A stretch of DNA of 62,770 nucleotides, taken from the NCBI GenBank assembly GCA_021826525.1, contig JAKAZU010000003.1, positions 1 to 62,770 of the forward strand, written 5' to 3'. Below the pieces are notes generated by a model. It saw only the letters and a list, made by a program, of their open reading frames with translations, had not been told where the DNA came from and ran no database searches. The DNA is from Thermoplasmata archaeon. Lineage in GTDB: Archaea; Thermoplasmatota; Thermoplasmata; UBA184. Below are positions 42,957 through 52,562 of the stretch, piece after piece (within the stretch, counting starts at the first letter, position 1; every line of letters begins with the position of its first letter). The position numbers were made by a program, and so were the translations under genes.

Positions 42957-44159
42957 TCAGCCGGCCGTGTCCGGTTCCTCGAGTTCCCAGTACCAGCGCA
43001 CCTGGCGCCGGCCCGCGTCCGCGACCCTTCGCCGTAGCTCGGGATCGACCGCGGGATTCCGGATGAAACGGCGCACCTCTTCCGGGCGATCGAGGGGGGG
43101 CAGGCCCCCGCCTTTCGACATCTGGGCGAGGCCCTCGACCTGCTCGAGCGGGTAGCGCCACTCCTCCTCGCGGCGCCGGATCGCGACCGCGTGGTTCCCG
43201 GGGACCCGATGCACGCCAGCGCGTTCCGCCGCCCGGTGAAGTTCCGCCGCGGTACGTTCCAGCTCGTCGGCGAGCTTCGCCTCCTGTCGGCGCAAGTGCG
43301 CGAACCGATCGACGAGCCCGGCCAGGTACTCCCGGTCTCCCGCCGGCACGACGCGGAACTCCGGGCATCGCGACTGGAACTCGCAACGACGGCACTGCCG
43401 GCCCGGGGTCGGCTCGTACGCCTCGGATCGGATCCCGTCGCAAACGTCGCCCAGGCGATCGTAGAGGGCGTTCAGAGAATCCCGGGCGCGGGGGGGCGAG
43501 CGGAGGGGGGTCAGAGAGCGGAGGTGATAGAGCGTGAGGCCCTCCACCGGGTCCGGGTAGTTCTTCTCAACGAGCACTTGGTATAGGGAGAGCTGGTCGG
43601 AGCGGACCACTTCGTCGCTCGAAATCTCCCGGGAGGTCTTGTAGTCGAGCACCTCGAGCCCCCCGTTCGGTGTCCGATCGATTCGGTCGATGTAGCCGTG
43701 GATCGGGATCCCGTCCCAGGTCGCTTCCAGATGCTGTTCGACAGCCACGGGAGTGGGCGGACGCTCGCGCAGGAGCCGGTAGTAGCCGAGGAGAATCTCC
43801 GCTCCTAGGGCGCGGTACCGCTCCTCTTCCTCGCGGCTGGTGTATCCCTCGCTCGACCAGACCCGGCGGTAGGCTTCCAGGACCTCCTCCTCCGAGCTCG
43901 ATGGGATCCCCCCGGCCGAGGCCCGGGTAGATGCGTAGTGGTCGAGGGTGCGCTGGCTCTCTCCGCTTTCGGTGCGGCGGGACACGGGAACGATCAGTGG
44001 ACGAACGAGCTCCTCGAGGACGGAGTGGATAGTCCGTCCGAAGGTAAAGTAGCCGCGAGGAGCCTCGGTCAAATGGTCGACGTAGAGGAACTTCCATCGA
44101 AGCGGGCACTCCTGGTACGTCCGCGCGGACGAGTAGCTCAGCGTCGGAACGGCTGCCAC
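42957..44159 (-). CDS. RecB/Cas4-family PD-(D/E)XK nuclease with coiled-coil tail
   Basis: A 400-residue protein. The nuclease domain (about 1-268) has Cys18 (YQECPLRW), His45, Asp158 (GYIDRID), Asp172 and Lys174 (LEVLDYKTS), the QLSLYQVL motif, then Cys256, 259 and 265 (CRRCEFQSRC). Cys18 plus these three match the Fe-S site of Cas4 and AddB. A long charged helical region (about 270-315) follows, then a domain I do not recognise. No cas or helicase gene is adjacent. GTG start. Confidence 0.82.
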   Translation of the reverse strand: MAAVPTLSYSSARTYQECPLRWKFLYVDHLTEAPRGYFTFGRTIHSVLEELVRPLIVPVSRRTESGESQRTLDHYASTRASAGGIPSSSEEEVLEAYRRVWSSEGYTSREEEERYRALGAEILLGYYRLLRERPPTPVAVEQHLEATWDGIPIHGYIDRIDRTPNGGLEVLDYKTSREISSDEVVRSDQLSLYQVLVEKNYPDPVEGLTLYHLRSLTPLRSPPRARDSLNALYDRLGDVCDGIRSEAYEPTPGRQCRRCEFQSRCPEFRVVPAGDREYLAGLVDRFAHLRRQEAKLADELERTAAELHRAAERAGVHRVPGNHAVAIRRREEEWRYPLEQVEGLAQMSKGGGLPPLDRPEEVRRFIRNPAVDPELRRRVADAGRRQVRWYWELEEPDTAG

Positions 44160-44194
44160 AGACTACCGTGAGGCCGAGCGGGGATGAAAGTGCT

Positions 44195-44215
44195 CCCTGG
44201 GGTCCGACCCCAGGG
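44195..44215 (-). terminator. Hairpin after the TFB gene
   Basis: A perfect 8-bp inverted repeat, CCCTGGGG-TCCGA-CCCCAGGG, in the 76-nt gap between TFB (ending at 44236) and the nuclease start. It lacks a long T-run, so it may be a terminator or an mRNA-stabilising structure. Confidence 0.4.
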
Positions 44216-44235
44216 TCGGTCCCCTCGCGGTTCCC

Positions 44236-45360
44236 CTAGTGCCCCAGCGCGGAGGCGTCCATATCGACCTTCTCGGGGACGGCGCCCGCGGGGCTTGCGG
44301 GGCTCGCGAGGTTGAGCCGCGCCTGCGGGTTCGCAAGGTTCTTCGGCAACCCGAGAAGGTCGAGGAGCTCCTTGTAGTGGTTGCGAATCGTGACGGGGGT
44401 CACGTTCGCGACGGCCGCGATGCGATCCTGGCTGCGCGGCTCGCCCATCAGGTTCGAGGCGTTGTATATGATGGTAGCGAGGATCCCGTTGGGGAGGACG
44501 CCGCTCGTCGAGTAGACCTGCTCGACCTGCTCGAGGAGTTGGAGGACCTTCGCGCGGACCTCCTTGGAGAGGTTGAGATCCTGCGTGAACCGGACGAGGT
44601 AGTCGCGCGGCTCGACGGGCTTGAGCCCCAACTTGAGTTCCCGGGCGAGCAGTGTGTAGGCCCGGCCCACCTCGATCTTGGTCGCCTTGGAATGGGTGAT
44701 GATCTCCTTCATCGTACGCGGCACATGGCATTGCCGGCACGCCGCATACACGCTCGCAGCGACCAAGGCAACGATCTTCTTTCCACGGGTCGCCTTGTGC
44801 TCGAGCGCCCGCCGGTAGATGTAGGTCGCCGACTCCTTGACCTCGCGCGAGAGGCCGAGCACGCCCGCGAGGCGATTGAGCTCGCCCAGCGCCACGACCA
44901 GGTTACGCTGGTGGGTGCGAGCAGCTCGCAGCCGGTGGTTGAGCTTGCGGAGATGGTAGAACTTGAGCGACGTGTTCCGGGAAAGGCTGTTGCCCTGGAA
45001 GTCCCGGGTCGGCACCCCGATCTCGCTGAAGAGGCCCTTGTCCGGCATCAGCGGCGAGATGACGGGACCCCAGCCCCGCGCTTCGCGACCGGTGTCCTCT
45101 TTGCTGCCTCTTTGACCTCGGTCGCTCACGAGGGCGCTCTGGTCGACCACGAGGCCGCAGTCGGCGCAAACGATCTCTCCGCGGATCTCATCGCGGATGA
45201 GGTGGGTGGAACCGCAGTTCGGACAGGACTCGGCGACCGGCGGGGAAGGAACGCCAGAAGCCGGCTCGAGGGCGCTCAGTCGGGCGACCGATCGGGCCGG
45301 AGCCTTGGGCGCGCCTGCTCTCGGGCGAGATGACTTGGGAGTGGGGGAATTAGGCTTCAT
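44236..45360 (-). CDS. tfb: Transcription initiation factor TFB
   Basis: The archaeal TFIIB homologue that bridges TBP-DNA and RNA polymerase. Zinc ribbon CPNCG and CADCG (Cys46, 49, 65, 68), the reader/linker region GREARGWGPVIS, and two cyclin folds (with SLKFYHLRKLNHR, KIVALVAASVYAACRQCHVP and the helix-turn-helix AAVANVTPVTIRNHYKELL). ATG at 45360 gives 374 residues including a 45-residue Pro/Ser/Ala N-terminal extension not usual in TFB. A strong TATA box precedes it. Confidence 0.94.
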   Translation of the reverse strand: MKPNSPTPKSSRPRAGAPKAPARSVARLSALEPASGVPSPPVAESCPNCGSTHLIRDEIRGEIVCADCGLVVDQSALVSDRGQRGSKEDTGREARGWGPVISPLMPDKGLFSEIGVPTRDFQGNSLSRNTSLKFYHLRKLNHRLRAARTHQRNLVVALGELNRLAGVLGLSREVKESATYIYRRALEHKATRGKKIVALVAASVYAACRQCHVPRTMKEIITHSKATKIEVGRAYTLLARELKLGLKPVEPRDYLVRFTQDLNLSKEVRAKVLQLLEQVEQVYSTSGVLPNGILATIIYNASNLMGEPRSQDRIAAVANVTPVTIRNHYKELLDLLGLPKNLANPQARLNLASPASPAGAVPEKVDMDASALGH

Positions 45361-45384
45361 AGGAAGGAGAACGAGCGAAGTTCG

Positions 45385-45394
45385 CGTATATAAG
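45385..45394 (-). promoter_or_regulatory. TATA box of the TFB gene
   Basis: Minus-strand CTTATATACG, centred 30 nt before the ATG at 45360; the best TATA match in the window. It fixes the TFB start and rules out an upstream in-frame ATG at 45417. Confidence 0.75.
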
Positions 45395-45536
45395 CCTTGG
45401 CCGGTCCACTGTATCACGTGTAATTACAATCCCTACAGCTGGCTCCCCATTCCCGCCCGCTAGGCGTCCGGTTCTGTTGTCGGTTGCCGTCCCCCGGGGT
45501 CCGCCACCGGACGAGGGGGTAGCCGGGCCGTGCTGC

Positions 45537-46817
45537 TTACGATGCTTTGACCACGAACGAGCATCCCTGGGTCGCGTGGCGCGTCGGATCGGGCTTGGAG
45601 ACCTCCCAACGGCCCCCCAGACGGTTCTCGAAGACCGTCCGGAGAAGGCACGGGCACATCACGCGTCCGATCTCGGTGGAACCATCGGTGCAAGCGAAAC
45701 AGTTCCGAATCCGGAGCGTCAGCGGACGCGCCCGGGTCACCTCGAGCTGGGAGCGGGTGTGGGCGGCGTAGTACTTCGTCAGGGCCGAGCCAATCTCCTC
45801 CGTCGTCCGAGCGGCGATCCCCTCCGCGATCTGACGGCCGAGTTGCTCGGCGATCTCCTCGATCATCCCGGGGATGCTGAGCTGGAGCTCTTGGATCCCG
45901 GTGGCGCGCATTCCGAGCGTCGCGATATCCCGTAGACGGCGGAAGGGCTCTCGCTCGCGCCCCGATATGACCGGGAGGACCGTCATGCTCGGTGTCTGGA
46001 TCTCCTCGATGCGACTCTCTCCCCGGACCCCGGGCCCCCACTGCCGCTGGTGGTACTCCCGGCTTAGTTCTACGACCGCGGGCGCGGTCGACCACAGGGC
46101 GATCTGCTCGTCCCGGCTCTCCCGCAGAGCCTCCCCCTCCGTCGAGATCAGGACCAGCGCACCGTCCCGGTCCACGACGATGGAGCGGTGCATCAATGGG
46201 CGCGTTGCGTGCCGGACCTCGGCAAAGTCGAGGTAATGCCTCACGTCCGCGAGGTTCGGGTGATAGATCTCCGTCACGATGCGGACCCGAATCCCGCGTC
46301 CGCTCGCATCCCTTAGCGCGCGATCGACCCCTCCGGCGGTGAGCGAGGCGAGGGTCGCGCCGCTGACGGTCATCAGGATCTGGCGTTCGGCCACGCCGAG
46401 TCGCTTGGCCAGGAAGCGGTTCCTTTCGTCCCGTCCTTCGAGGACCGTGAACTTCCGCCCGTCCGTCGCTCCGAGCAGTTCCCGGGTCTCCAGCCAGCTC
46501 GCGACGACCCGGTCGCGGTCCCTTCGAAGCCGACGCAGGTTCTCGGCGGCCTCCCGGATCCAGCGGTCCACCAGATCCTCGGGAGGGAGTGCGGCGAATC
46601 GTCGGGGCCTCGTCGCGGTCTCGTGAAGGAGGCCCTGGTCGATGAGCTGCTGGATGAATCGGTAGGCCTCCACGCGGTGCATGGCCGTGAGACGCGCCAG
46701 CTCGCTGGCGGTCTGGGGGCCCCCGTGGGATGCCGCAAGGTAGAGCCGGGCGCCCTTGTCGGGGATGCCATGGGCGGTCAGGAGGGATCGGATGTCGCGT
46801 TCGGGCGGGGCCATCAA
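45537..46817 (-). CDS. TrmB-family regulator with cysteine-rich output domain
   Basis: A 426-residue protein. Residues 8-80 are a TrmB winged helix (LLTAHGIPDKGARLYLAASHGGPQTASELA). A middle region (about 115-260) resembles the PLD-like TrmB effector domain (FTVLEGRDERNRFLAKRL; HRSIVVDRDGALVLIS). The last 100 residues carry Cys373, 376, 388, 390 and 419, an arrangement like the C-x2-C...C of V4R or methanogen output domains that sense ligands or metals. Neighbour to TFB; target genes unknown. Confidence 0.78.
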   Translation of the reverse strand: MMAPPERDIRSLLTAHGIPDKGARLYLAASHGGPQTASELARLTAMHRVEAYRFIQQLIDQGLLHETATRPRRFAALPPEDLVDRWIREAAENLRRLRRDRDRVVASWLETRELLGATDGRKFTVLEGRDERNRFLAKRLGVAERQILMTVSGATLASLTAGGVDRALRDASGRGIRVRIVTEIYHPNLADVRHYLDFAEVRHATRPLMHRSIVVDRDGALVLISTEGEALRESRDEQIALWSTAPAVVELSREYHQRQWGPGVRGESRIEEIQTPSMTVLPVISGREREPFRRLRDIATLGMRATGIQELQLSIPGMIEEIAEQLGRQIAEGIAARTTEEIGSALTKYYAAHTRSQLEVTRARPLTLRIRNCFACTDGSTEIGRVMCPCLLRTVFENRLGGRWEVSKPDPTRHATQGCSFVVKAS

Positions 46818-46885
46818 GGCACTAGCACGGTCCGACGCGATAAAAGAGGGTCGAAGGGCGGGGGAAAGGGAAGAGGATAAGGTGG

Positions 46886-47539
46886 CTACAGGGCCGCCTG
46901 GAAGTCATCGATGGTCAGCGTGTACGGCGTCTCGGGACCCGAGCGCTCCTTGAGCACCTCGCGAGCGAGCAGCCAATAGACCGTGGCCAGCGCGACTCGC
47001 CCCTTGTTGTTCGCAGGGATGACGAGATCCACGTTGCGGGTCTCGTTGTTCACGTCGCACAGACCCACCACCGGGATCCCGATTGAGACTGCCTCGCTCA
47101 GTGCCTGCTGATCGGTCGCGGGGTCCGTCACGAAGAGGACCTTGGGCTCGAAGTACTCCTCGAGGTTCGGGTTCGTCAGGCAGCCCGGAACGAACCGCTC
47201 GGAGAAGGATACCGCGCCGATCGTCTGCGCGAAGACGCGGACCGGCTTTTGGCCGTACTGGCGCTGGGACACGACGAGGATCCGGTCGGCGGGCATGCGC
47301 GCGAGGAACTTCGCGGCGATCCGAATGCGCCGGTCGGTCTCCCGGATATCCAGCACGTGGAGCCCGTCAAAGCGGATCTTGTGGACGAATCGGCGCATGC
47401 TCGCCGACTTTTGCTGCGTTCCGATGTGGACGCCCGAGGTGAGATACGTCTCCTCGGGGACCAGGAGCTCGCCGGGAGCGGTGTCCTGCCCATCCGAGGC
47501 CACCACCCGCTCTTCGGCCATCGTCTCCTCGTCCGGCAT
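46886..47539 (-). CDS. rps2: Small ribosomal subunit protein uS2
   Basis: The archaeal uS2: LTSGVHIGTQQKSASMRRFVHKI, GLHVLDIRETDRRIRIAAKFLA, RFVPGCLTNPNLEEYFEP and GLCDVNNETRNVDLVIPANNKGR. Start at ATG 47539, 8 nt after the enolase stop, gives 217 residues; an in-frame ATG at 47584 would overlap eno by 38 nt. The eno-rps2 pair is a conserved archaeal arrangement. Confidence 0.95.
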   Translation of the reverse strand: MPDEETMAEERVVASDGQDTAPGELLVPEETYLTSGVHIGTQQKSASMRRFVHKIRFDGLHVLDIRETDRRIRIAAKFLARMPADRILVVSQRQYGQKPVRVFAQTIGAVSFSERFVPGCLTNPNLEEYFEPKVLFVTDPATDQQALSEAVSIGIPVVGLCDVNNETRNVDLVIPANNKGRVALATVYWLLAREVLKERSGPETPYTLTIDDFQAAL

Positions 47540-47546
47540 CCGTTCC

Positions 47547-48761
47547 TCAGGCTCCGTGGGCGCGGGCGAGACGAAGCAGCTCATTTAACTTTGCTACCCG
47601 CTCGCCACCGAGGATCCCGGTCTTGATCCCGCGGGCCCCGATCCCTAGGGCGACGTGCGCGAGCCAAGAATCGGGGGTCTCCCCGGAACGATGAGAGGCG
47701 ATCAGGTGGGCCCCCTTCGTACGGGCGTAATCGACCGTGGCGAACGCGCCCGAGAGGGTGCCGACCTGGTTGACCTTGATCAGCACCGCGTTGGATGCCT
47801 TTGCCTCGAGGCCCCGCCGCACGCGCGGCTCCTGCGTCACGTAGATATCGTCCCCCACGACGAGCGTGCTACGACCTACCGCGCTCGAGAGCTGCGCAAA
47901 CTCTTCGAACGCCTCTTGATCGAAGGGGTCCTCTACGTAACGGATGCCATAGCGCTCGACCAGATCGGTCACGAACTGGACCTGGCCGGCCGGGTCGAGC
48001 GAGCGGTCCCGGTAGTGATACCGGCCCTTTTCGAAGAACTCGCTGGCTGCCAGGTCGAGTCCGGGGTACACCTCGATCCCGAGCTCGTCGCGCGAGGCCG
48101 CGCAGGCCCCGACGAGAATCTCGAGCCCGTCGACGCTCGTTACGGGAGCGACCCATCCGCCTTCGTCCCCACGGCCGAGCGCGGCGGTAGGGAAGCGGCG
48201 GCGAAGCTCCGCGCCGATACGTCGGTGGACGTCGATCGCCGCCCGGATCGACTCGTCGATCGTGCGACCCTCGGCGAACGCGAGGAACTCCTGGAACTCC
48301 GGCCCGCCGATGGCGTGGCGTCCCCCATTGAGGCAGTTCCCGACGACCGCGGGGAACCGGGTCCCTTTCACATCCGGGCGGCGTAAGACTTCGTAGAGCG
48401 GGCGACCGGTCTCGGACGCTACGGCGAGCGCGTTCGCGACCGATACGGCCGTAGCGGTGTTCCCACCGATCTTTGAGAACTGGGACGTCCCATCGACCTC
48501 AGCGAGGCACCGGTCGACCGCCGCCTGATCCCACGCATTGAGTCCGATCAGTCGGGGAGCGACGAGGGACCGAAACCGGGAGACTGCCTCGGGAACTCCC
48601 CCTCGCGGGAACGCGCTCACCTCGTGCGCCCCGGTACTGGCACCGCTCGGGGCTCCCGCGCGGCCCGAGGCGCCGCTGTCGAGCGAGAGGGTCGCTTCGA
48701 CGGTCAGGTTGCCCCGAGAGTCCAAGATCCCCGCGAGATCCGCCGACCGGATGGCGCTCAC
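47547..48761 (-). CDS. eno: Enolase
   Basis: A 404-residue glycolytic/gluconeogenic enzyme converting 2-phosphoglycerate to PEP. ILDSRGNLTVEATL, GAPSGASTGAHE, GDEGGWVAP, YVEDPFDQE and LIKVNQVGTLS with SHRSGETPDSWLAH are all intact. ATGA overlap with the methylmalonyl-CoA epimerase gene upstream and close spacing to rps2 downstream place it in one operon. Confidence 0.96.
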   Translation of the reverse strand: MSAIRSADLAGILDSRGNLTVEATLSLDSGASGRAGAPSGASTGAHEVSAFPRGGVPEAVSRFRSLVAPRLIGLNAWDQAAVDRCLAEVDGTSQFSKIGGNTATAVSVANALAVASETGRPLYEVLRRPDVKGTRFPAVVGNCLNGGRHAIGGPEFQEFLAFAEGRTIDESIRAAIDVHRRIGAELRRRFPTAALGRGDEGGWVAPVTSVDGLEILVGACAASRDELGIEVYPGLDLAASEFFEKGRYHYRDRSLDPAGQVQFVTDLVERYGIRYVEDPFDQEAFEEFAQLSSAVGRSTLVVGDDIYVTQEPRVRRGLEAKASNAVLIKVNQVGTLSGAFATVDYARTKGAHLIASHRSGETPDSWLAHVALGIGARGIKTGILGGERVAKLNELLRLARAHGA

Positions 48762-49153
48762 GGCCCCTCCACGAACTCGACGAGGACCCCTCCGAACGCG
48801 GACGGGTGGGCGAAGCCGACGCGGCGACCCCGCGCCCCCGGGCGCGCGTGCTCGTCGACCACTCGCTGGCCGCCTCGCTTCAGACGCTCGAGCTCGGAGT
48901 CGACGCTCTCCACGCGGAACGCGACGTGGTGGATCCCCTCTCCGCGGCCGTCGAGGAACTTAGCGATCGGAGAGGTCGGGGACGTCGGACACAGGAGCTC
49001 GATGTCCGTCGGTCCGAACGGGACGAATCGGACCCGCACCTGCTGGGTTGGCACCTCTTCCGTATCGGCGCTCGCCGCGCCAGCGAGCGCGGTCCATGCC
49101 GAGGTACGTGCGTCAAGGTCCCGCACCGCCACTCCGAGATGGTCGAACTGCAT
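48758..49153 (-). CDS. mce: Methylmalonyl-CoA epimerase
   Basis: A 131-residue vicinal-oxygen-chelate protein. Metal ligands are recognisable in FDHLGVAV (His5), the central VRVRFVPFGPTDIELLCP and GIHHVAFRV, with the C-terminal LVEFVEGP glutamate. It interconverts R and S methylmalonyl-CoA. Placed between the mutase large subunit (12 nt upstream) and enolase (4-nt overlap), which settles the choice among related glyoxalase-type enzymes. Confidence 0.93.
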   Translation of the reverse strand: MQFDHLGVAVRDLDARTSAWTALAGAASADTEEVPTQQVRVRFVPFGPTDIELLCPTSPTSPIAKFLDGRGEGIHHVAFRVESVDSELERLKRGGQRVVDEHARPGARGRRVGFAHPSAFGGVLVEFVEGP

Positions 49154-49164
49154 GGGAGCTCCCC

Positions 49165-50847
<1,683 letters not shown>

Positions 50848-50865
50848 CCCGCGTCGACCGGGCGG

Positions 50866-50875
50866 CGATATTAGA
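50866..50875 (-). promoter_or_regulatory. TATA-like element for the mcmA1-mce-eno-rps2 unit
   Basis: Minus-strand GTCTAATATC, centred 23 nt before the mcmA1 ATG. It overlaps the last codons of pheT, so this promoter is nested in the upstream gene. Confidence 0.5.
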
Positions 50876-52562
50876 CGGTTCCCGGCCGTCGGACGAGGGG
50901 CCACAACGCGCTCAGGTCGAGCTCTCCCCATGCGACGGGAACCGGGATCCCCGCGGCCTCGAGAACGCGCGGATGGAGTTCTCCGACCTCGGCGATTCCT
51001 TCGCCGGCCAGCCGGACGCGGGCGGCACGGCCGGGGATCGTCGCCGGTATCTCCGCCGGCTCGCGCACCCCGGTGACGTCGACCGTGCGCAGAAGATAGT
51101 CGATCAGCGCGGCCGCGTCCGCGAAACCGAGCCCCTCGCCCGCCAGCGCGAATCCGATGTGGTAGCGCGTTTCCGTTCCGCTCTCCTCCTTCGTGGATCG
51201 GACCACGACCGGACCGGTCTCGCTGATCCGCTGCGGGTAGGAGTGGCGGACGTTATGGCGGAGGGACTCGAGGAGGGAGATCGCGAGGCTCGAACGGAGC
51301 GCCGCGAACTCCTGGCTGGGCGGATTGGCGAGCCGGATCGTGTCGGGGCTCCGTTCGGATCGTTCGACGGCGCCCTCGCTGACCACCACCGGAGTGTACA
51401 GGCTCATGAGACCGGCGCCCAGAAGGATGGGTGCGAACCGACGGCGGAACACGGACTCCGGTCGGCGTCGGCCGAGGGTCGAGCTAAGGGGAAGGAGCGT
51501 TCCCGAGGTGCTCAGCCCCCGGGCGATCACGAGATCCTCGGCGACGTCCACCGACCCGAGAAGGTCGATCCGCCACGGGGCGGCGGTGATGGTCCAGCCT
51601 CCCGCGGAGGCGCGAACGTCCATCCGGCACGATCGTGCAAGACGACGGACCTCCGGACCGGCGATCCTCTCGCCCGCGATACCGAGAAGGTCCGAGGTAC
51701 GGAGCTCGATCTTCCGGGGGGAGAATACCGGGGCCTCGGTCTCGGGCGTCGCCGAAGAAGGCTCGATCCGAACCGGCTCCACGGACCATCCGCGGGCCGC
51801 GAACACCAAGAGGAGGAGCTGCAGCGACTCGCGCACCGCCCTCGCGCTCGTACCGGTCGACTCGAGGAGGAGCCCCCGGTCTCCGGGGCGGACCTCGCCC
51901 GATTCGCGACCGTTGAGAATCGGCGGGAGGCTCGCGACCGCGTCGCTCGCATCCCGGAGAACGAGACACGCGTTTCCGGCGCGGCCGAGCGCGCCGTAGC
52001 GCGTCGCCATCGGGTGCTCCTCGAAGAACTCGCTCGCCGAGATCGCGCGGTTCCGGTCGAGCGGAGTGAATCGTACCGATTCCATCGGCTCCAGCGCATA
52101 CCGCAGAGGGAAGCGGATCCGCTCGAGCGCATAGAGACCGAGACTCGCCTTTCTTCGGTCTCGGCCCACGCTCGCGTGGATGACCTCCTGGAACCGAATC
52201 GCCTCGGCAAGGGTGCCCTCATCGATCCCCGAGCGCTTCGGAGGGTAGACGAGCACGCCGGCAATTTCGGGACGCAGCGGGTGAACGGTCGCTGCGACCT
52301 CGATGGTCGGGCCCGGGCCCGCGGCGCGGCGGATGTGGGGCAGCCCAGTTCGGGACCCCGTAATGCCCTCGAGGTAGAGGCCGAGTCCGCCTTCGGAAAG
52401 GAGATCCAACCGATCCGGGGTCGCCGAGATCTGGAGCCCGTCGCCGTCGATCCCGACCAGTTCGGCCTTCGATGCGAAGAGCAGCTCCTCCCAACGATCC
52501 GTCGGGAGGGGCTCGGGGAGCATCGCCTGGACCCGGGAGAGCGAGAGCGTGCTCTGGGGCAT
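50871..52562 (-). CDS. pheT: Phenylalanine--tRNA ligase beta subunit
   Basis: A 563-residue archaeal/eukaryotic-type beta subunit. B3/4 editing region (SVRFTPLDRNRAISASEFFEEHP to YGALGRAGNACLVLRD), B5 domain (RKIELRTSDLLGIAGERI) and the catalytic-like core with RLANPPSQEFAALRSSLAISLLESLRHN motif. Its start directly abuts the pheS stop. The N-terminal tRNA-binding domain of the bacterial subunit is absent, as usual in archaea. Confidence 0.95.
   Translation of the reverse strand: MPQSTLSLSRVQAMLPEPLPTDRWEELLFASKAELVGIDGDGLQISATPDRLDLLSEGGLGLYLEGITGSRTGLPHIRRAAGPGPTIEVAATVHPLRPEIAGVLVYPPKRSGIDEGTLAEAIRFQEVIHASVGRDRRKASLGLYALERIRFPLRYALEPMESVRFTPLDRNRAISASEFFEEHPMATRYGALGRAGNACLVLRDASDAVASLPPILNGRESGEVRPGDRGLLLESTGTSARAVRESLQLLLLVFAARGWSVEPVRIEPSSATPETEAPVFSPRKIELRTSDLLGIAGERIAGPEVRRLARSCRMDVRASAGGWTITAAPWRIDLLGSVDVAEDLVIARGLSTSGTLLPLSSTLGRRRPESVFRRRFAPILLGAGLMSLYTPVVVSEGAVERSERSPDTIRLANPPSQEFAALRSSLAISLLESLRHNVRHSYPQRISETGPVVVRSTKEESGTETRYHIGFALAGEGLGFADAAALIDYLLRTVDVTGVREPAEIPATIPGRAARVRLAGEGIAEVGELHPRVLEAAGIPVPVAWGELDLSALWPLVRRPGTV

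Noticed and set aside
34132..44159. CRISPR-Cas association of the two Cas4-like nucleases
   Set aside because: No direct repeats with regular spacers and no cas1, cas2 or effector genes in the window. The proteins are better treated as stand-alone nucleases.
45361..45536. tRNA in the spacer between TFB and the TrmB-type gene
   Set aside because: It has complementary segments but no T-loop signature and no acceptor pairing; more likely promoter and terminator DNA.
47540..47584. Upstream ATG for uS2
   Set aside because: It would overlap enolase by 38 nt and add 15 unconserved residues; ATG at 47539 sits 8 nt after the enolase stop.
48758..49153. Glyoxalase or dioxygenase instead of epimerase
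   Set aside because: The fold is shared, but placement between the mutase large subunit and tight overlap with the operon settles on methylmalonyl-CoA epimerase.
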